Source: Rosenbergiella collisarenosi (GTDB taxonomy: Bacteria > Pseudomonadota > Gammaproteobacteria > Enterobacterales > Enterobacteriaceae). From it: 64,000 bases of DNA. This document shows positions 61,389-64,000 of the stretch, one piece after another (position 1 is the first letter of the stretch; every line of letters begins with the position of its first letter). The notes under the pieces were generated by a model. It was not told the DNA's origin. It saw only the letters and a list, made by a program, of their open reading frames with translations, and searched no databases. The stretch spans positions 62,001 to 126,000 of the forward strand of contig NZ_JABBFP010000006.1 in NCBI RefSeq assembly GCF_018494085.1, written 5' to 3'. Position numbers and translations under genes: made by a program.

Positions 61389-62618
61389 ATGTCAAATAAA
61401 ACACAGATTACCCCTTTAAAAGCGATGATTGCCGCCATAAGCGGTTATGCAATGGACGGTTTTGATCTACTGATATTGGGCTTTATGTTACCCGTAATCA
61501 GTCAACATCTCGCGCTCAGTCCCGAGCAAGGCGGGGCTTTAGTGACCTGGACATTAATTGGTGCGGTAATAGGCGGAATACTGTTTGGATTTCTCAGTGA
61601 CCGCTATGGCCGTGTCAAGATGTTGACGATAACCATCTTAATGTTTGCCGTCTTTACGGGTCTCTGCGCTTTGGCACAAGGCTATTGGGATTTACTGACT
61701 TACCGGACCCTGGCGGGCGTTGGGCTGGGCGGTGAATTTGGTATTGGTATGGCGCTTATCGCCGAGACATGGCCAGCCCACCAACGTAACCGAGCCTCAG
61801 CCTGGGTGGGTATGGGGTGGCAACTGGGCGTGCTGCTAGCCGCGATAATCACCCCATTGTTACTCCCGATAATCGGCTGGCGAGGGATTTTTTTGATCGG
61901 CCTATTACCGGCATTATTTTCTTTCTTCCTGCGCCATGGTTTAGATGAACCGGCGGCTTATCGGCAGGTCCAGCAGCAGAAACGGCGACTTGGGCTCGGG
62001 AAAAGCCTAGCCATGTTGTGTCGCGACTGGAGGACAACCAAAGCCAGCCTCGGGATATTCATCCTCTGCTCTGTTCAAAACTTTGGCTATTACGGATTGA
62101 TGATCTGGATGCCCACTTACCTTTCTCAGCAATTCGGTTTTTCGCTCACCAAATCAGGGCTCTGGACCGCGGTCACCGTACTTGGCATGATGTTGGGTAT
62201 TGGTCTCTTTGGCTTCTTGGCAGATCGTTTCGCGCGTTGGAAAATCTTCATCCTTTATCAACTGGGCGCGCTGGCAATGGTAATCCTCTATGCGCAGCTA
62301 AAAGACCCGATGGGCATGTTAATCGCAGGCGCGGTGATGGGAATGTTTGTTAACGGTATGGTCGGCGGCTATGGAGCGTTAATCTCTGATACCTATCCAA
62401 CGGAGATCCGCGCGGTGGCTCAAAATGTACTATTTAACCTCGGTCGAGGGGTAGGTGGGTTTGGACCTCTGGTGATGGGAGTGATCGCCAGCCATGGCTC
62501 CTTTATGCTCGCCATTAGTTTACTCGCGCTCCTCTACTTACTGGATGTAATGGCGACGTTGTTTCTTGTGCCTAAACAACAGCCGACGGACGAAGACCGA
62601 TTGGGCGCTATCGGTTAA
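61389..62618 (+). CDS. MFS transporter, aromatic acid:H+ symporter (AAHS) type
   Basis: A 409-residue 12-helix carrier. Helix 1 has the DGFDLLILGFMLP motif of AAHS carriers (D residues essential in PcaK/MhpT), motif A is GFLSDRYGRVKML, and RTLAGVGLGGEFGIGMALIAETWP is the helix-4/5 region of sialate/aromatic-acid carriers. It should take up an aromatic or sugar acid with H+. It converges on the SDR gene. The exact substrate is not known; NanT-like sialate uptake is the main alternative. Confidence 0.82.
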   Translation: MSNKTQITPLKAMIAAISGYAMDGFDLLILGFMLPVISQHLALSPEQGGALVTWTLIGAVIGGILFGFLSDRYGRVKMLTITILMFAVFTGLCALAQGYWDLLTYRTLAGVGLGGEFGIGMALIAETWPAHQRNRASAWVGMGWQLGVLLAAIITPLLLPIIGWRGIFLIGLLPALFSFFLRHGLDEPAAYRQVQQQKRRLGLGKSLAMLCRDWRTTKASLGIFILCSVQNFGYYGLMIWMPTYLSQQFGFSLTKSGLWTAVTVLGMMLGIGLFGFLADRFARWKIFILYQLGALAMVILYAQLKDPMGMLIAGAVMGMFVNGMVGGYGALISDTYPTEIRAVAQNVLFNLGRGVGGFGPLVMGVIASHGSFMLAISLLALLYLLDVMATLFLVPKQQPTDEDRLGAIG

Positions 62619-62622
62619 TGAT

Positions 62623-62656
62623 TTACCCGCCTTCCCCCTATCGGTTAGGCGGGTAA
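62623..62656. terminator. Hairpin between convergent MFS and SDR genes
   Basis: TTACCCGCC (62623-62631) and GGCGGGTAA (62648-62656) form a perfect nine-base stem in a 41-base gap between converging genes. No T-run follows on either strand. Confidence 0.5.
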
Positions 62657-62659
62657 CCA

Positions 62660-63475
62660 CTAAGGATACTTAATTGAGGCAGTGACCCCACCATCGATTA
62701 AGATATCGCTGCCGCTGATATAGGTTCCCTTGGGACCAAACAGAAATTCCGCCAGATCGCCAATCTCGTCCGGCGTCCCCCCGCGACCGGCTGGAGAGTT
62801 AGCCAGCATAGTACGGTAGTACTCCCCGCGCTCCGCACTGGTTAATTCGTCATACGCTAAGGGGGTATAAACAATACCGGCGCTAATACAGTTAATCCGC
62901 GCACCGCGTTTACCCCATTTCACGGCCTCAGAGATAACACGCAGCGCATTACCCCGTTTAGAGATTTGGTACGCATATAAACTGTCATCAATTTCTTTGA
63001 TCCACGGCAGCTCGATCAGTTCCTCGGGCGGTAGCAGTGCTAACTCATCCGCCGTCTTTTGTGTCAGGGCATCAACGGCTAAACGGTGGCTAGATTGAGA
63101 GCCAATCACTACCCCCGATCCGCCCGGCGCGATCACTTTACCGAAAGCTTCTAGTACTACTGCGGTACCGTAAAGATCAACCTGTAATAAATGTTGCGCA
63201 GCCGATTGAGACGGGGATAGACCCGCGGTATGAATGACCCCTTTTACCTCGCCCAGCGCCGTGGCAGTGGTGACCAAGGCTTCGATGGAGGTACGAGAAG
63301 AAACATCCACATGGGCCGTACTTACCGCAAAGCCGGCTTTCTTTAAGCTCTCTTCAACCGCTTGTGCTGTCTCAATATTGATATCGGCGAGGAGAATTTT
63401 TTTACCCAGGCTGACGCGGCGTGCGATAGCTTGGGCAATAGACCCACTCCCGATGACAACAATAATGTCTGACAT
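62660..63475 (-). CDS. Short-chain dehydrogenase/reductase (SDR) family protein
   Basis: 271 residues. The cofactor loop is atypical (VIGSGSIAQAIARR in place of TGxxxGIG), the Asp of ILLADIN suggests NAD(H), and the catalytic YxxxK lies in YAYQISKRGN after SQSSHR. The end GTYISGSDILIDGG is a normal SDR signature. An insert (VDALTQKTADELALLPPEELIELPWIKEIDDSL) before the active Tyr matches an SDR subgroup that includes 3-alpha-hydroxysteroid dehydrogenase-like proteins. It lies 12 bases after the Zn-alcohol dehydrogenase gene and is probably cotranscribed. The substrate is unknown. Confidence 0.8.
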   Translation of the reverse strand: MSDIIVVIGSGSIAQAIARRVSLGKKILLADINIETAQAVEESLKKAGFAVSTAHVDVSSRTSIEALVTTATALGEVKGVIHTAGLSPSQSAAQHLLQVDLYGTAVVLEAFGKVIAPGGSGVVIGSQSSHRLAVDALTQKTADELALLPPEELIELPWIKEIDDSLYAYQISKRGNALRVISEAVKWGKRGARINCISAGIVYTPLAYDELTSAERGEYYRTMLANSPAGRGGTPDEIGDLAEFLFGPKGTYISGSDILIDGGVTASIKYP

Positions 63476-63487
63476 AGAATGACCTCG

Positions 63488-64000
63488 TTAGTCGCCTAGA
63501 GTGAGTAGTGTTTTGATCGCTTTTCGCTGATCCATCGCGGCATAGCCTTTTGCCACGTCGGCTATCGGCAGCACTAAATCGAACACTTTTCCTGGCTGAA
63601 TTTTACGCGCTAAGGTTAATTCCAGTAGCTCAGGAAGGAAGCGTCTTACCGGTGCAGGACCGCCTAACATGCCCGATTGGGCGAAAAACATCTTCTGTCC
63701 ATCGAAGGTAACGCCGTGCGGTACACCAACATAACCGATCATACCGCCAGGCCGGACAATACTGGTGGCTTGCTGCATCGACTGCTCCATCCCCACACAC
63801 TCTAGGACCGATTCCGCACCGATCCCTCGCGTCAGCTCCATCACCCGAGCAATCCCTTCCTCGCCGCGTTCTGCGACAATATCCGTCGCGCCAAACTCTT
63901 TCGCTAAGGCTTGGCGTGAGGGATGGCGACTCATGGCAATAATACGTTCCGCACCGTAATGTTTCGCCGCAATCACCGCCATTAAGCCTACCGCCCCATC
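63488..64000 (-). CDS. Zinc-dependent alcohol dehydrogenase family protein, C-terminal part
   Basis: The frame is open to the window edge and encodes about 170 residues, beginning DGAVGLMAVIAAKHYGAERIIA, the NAD(P)-binding domain (GDGAVGLM-type loop with the first Gly outside the window). ESVLECVGMEQSMQQATSIVRPGGMIGYVGVP and the end DQRKAIKTLLTLGD are typical of the medium-chain zinc alcohol dehydrogenase group. The catalytic zinc domain lies outside the window. The gene is cut by the edge and shows no sign of decay. Confidence 0.85.
   Translation of the reverse strand, partial: DGAVGLMAVIAAKHYGAERIIAMSRHPSRQALAKEFGATDIVAERGEEGIARVMELTRGIGAESVLECVGMEQSMQQATSIVRPGGMIGYVGVPHGVTFDGQKMFFAQSGMLGGPAPVRRFLPELLELTLARKIQPGKVFDLVLPIADVAKGYAAMDQRKAIKTLLTLGD

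Overview
The window looks like chromosome of a gamma-proteobacterium of the order Enterobacterales. The proteins NudK, RluF, PaaA-PaaZ, YlaC and SsuA/B/C/D are close in length and sequence to their E. coli counterparts. The desferrioxamine (dfoJAC) locus, a PQQ-dependent alcohol dehydrogenase and a TPP-riboswitch-driven thiO-S-G-F-Z-X-Y operon point to an Erwiniaceae-like, plant- or nectar-associated genus (Pantoea, Erwinia, Tatumella, Rosenbergiella or similar). The genus is inference; no rRNA gene is present. No tRNA, rRNA, CRISPR array, insertion sequence or phage gene was recognised.

Left part (1-15.9 kb): the tail of an OprB-type porin; nudK; a DUF4282 membrane protein; an alkanesulfonate locus in which ssuA faces ssuCBD and ssuE is absent; a dienelactone hydrolase; a decayed LysE-type exporter; a methionine-binding lipoprotein behind a four-unit MetJ box array; the thiamine operon, which joins thiazole synthesis (ThiO, ThiS, ThiG, ThiF) to a pyrimidine-precursor ABC importer (ThiZXY) behind one TPP riboswitch; rluF; and a class I aminotransferase.

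Middle part (16-36 kb): a carbon-uptake block (FadR-type regulator, free-standing Cache sensor protein, dicarboxylate symporter, secreted Yellow/royal-jelly-like beta-propeller, GntP permease); a desferrioxamine siderophore block (FoxA-like receptor, MFS exporter, dfoC, dfoA, dfoJ, ferric-siderophore reductase) with Fur boxes at each promoter region; a YqaE/Pmp3 peptide; and a compact redox operon (cytochrome b561, periplasmic peroxiredoxin, short DsbD/ScsB-like reductant conduit, ECF sigma factor, NrsF-type anti-sigma).

Right part (35.6-58 kb): a complete phenylacetate catabolon except for paaI (paaZ divergent from paaABCDEFGHJK-X-Y), with mirrored PaaX-like half sites between paaZ and paaA. 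A surface-sugar O-acetylation pair follows, then an operon for a quinohaemoprotein alcohol dehydrogenase, a tri-haem cytochrome c, a coniferyl-type aldehyde dehydrogenase and a MetA-pathway outer-membrane protein. An attractive reading is that this operon oxidises an aromatic alcohol such as 2-phenylethanol to the acid that the paa genes then degrade. The right end (58-64 kb) holds small stress-type proteins, a decayed small gene, a MocR regulator joined to ylaC, a 58-residue secreted peptide, an aromatic-acid MFS carrier, an SDR and a Zn-alcohol dehydrogenase cut by the window edge.

The best candidates for something under-described are the SigF/NrsF-like redox operon, the soluble Cache/GntR pair, and the type III-like PQQ-alcohol dehydrogenase placed beside paa.
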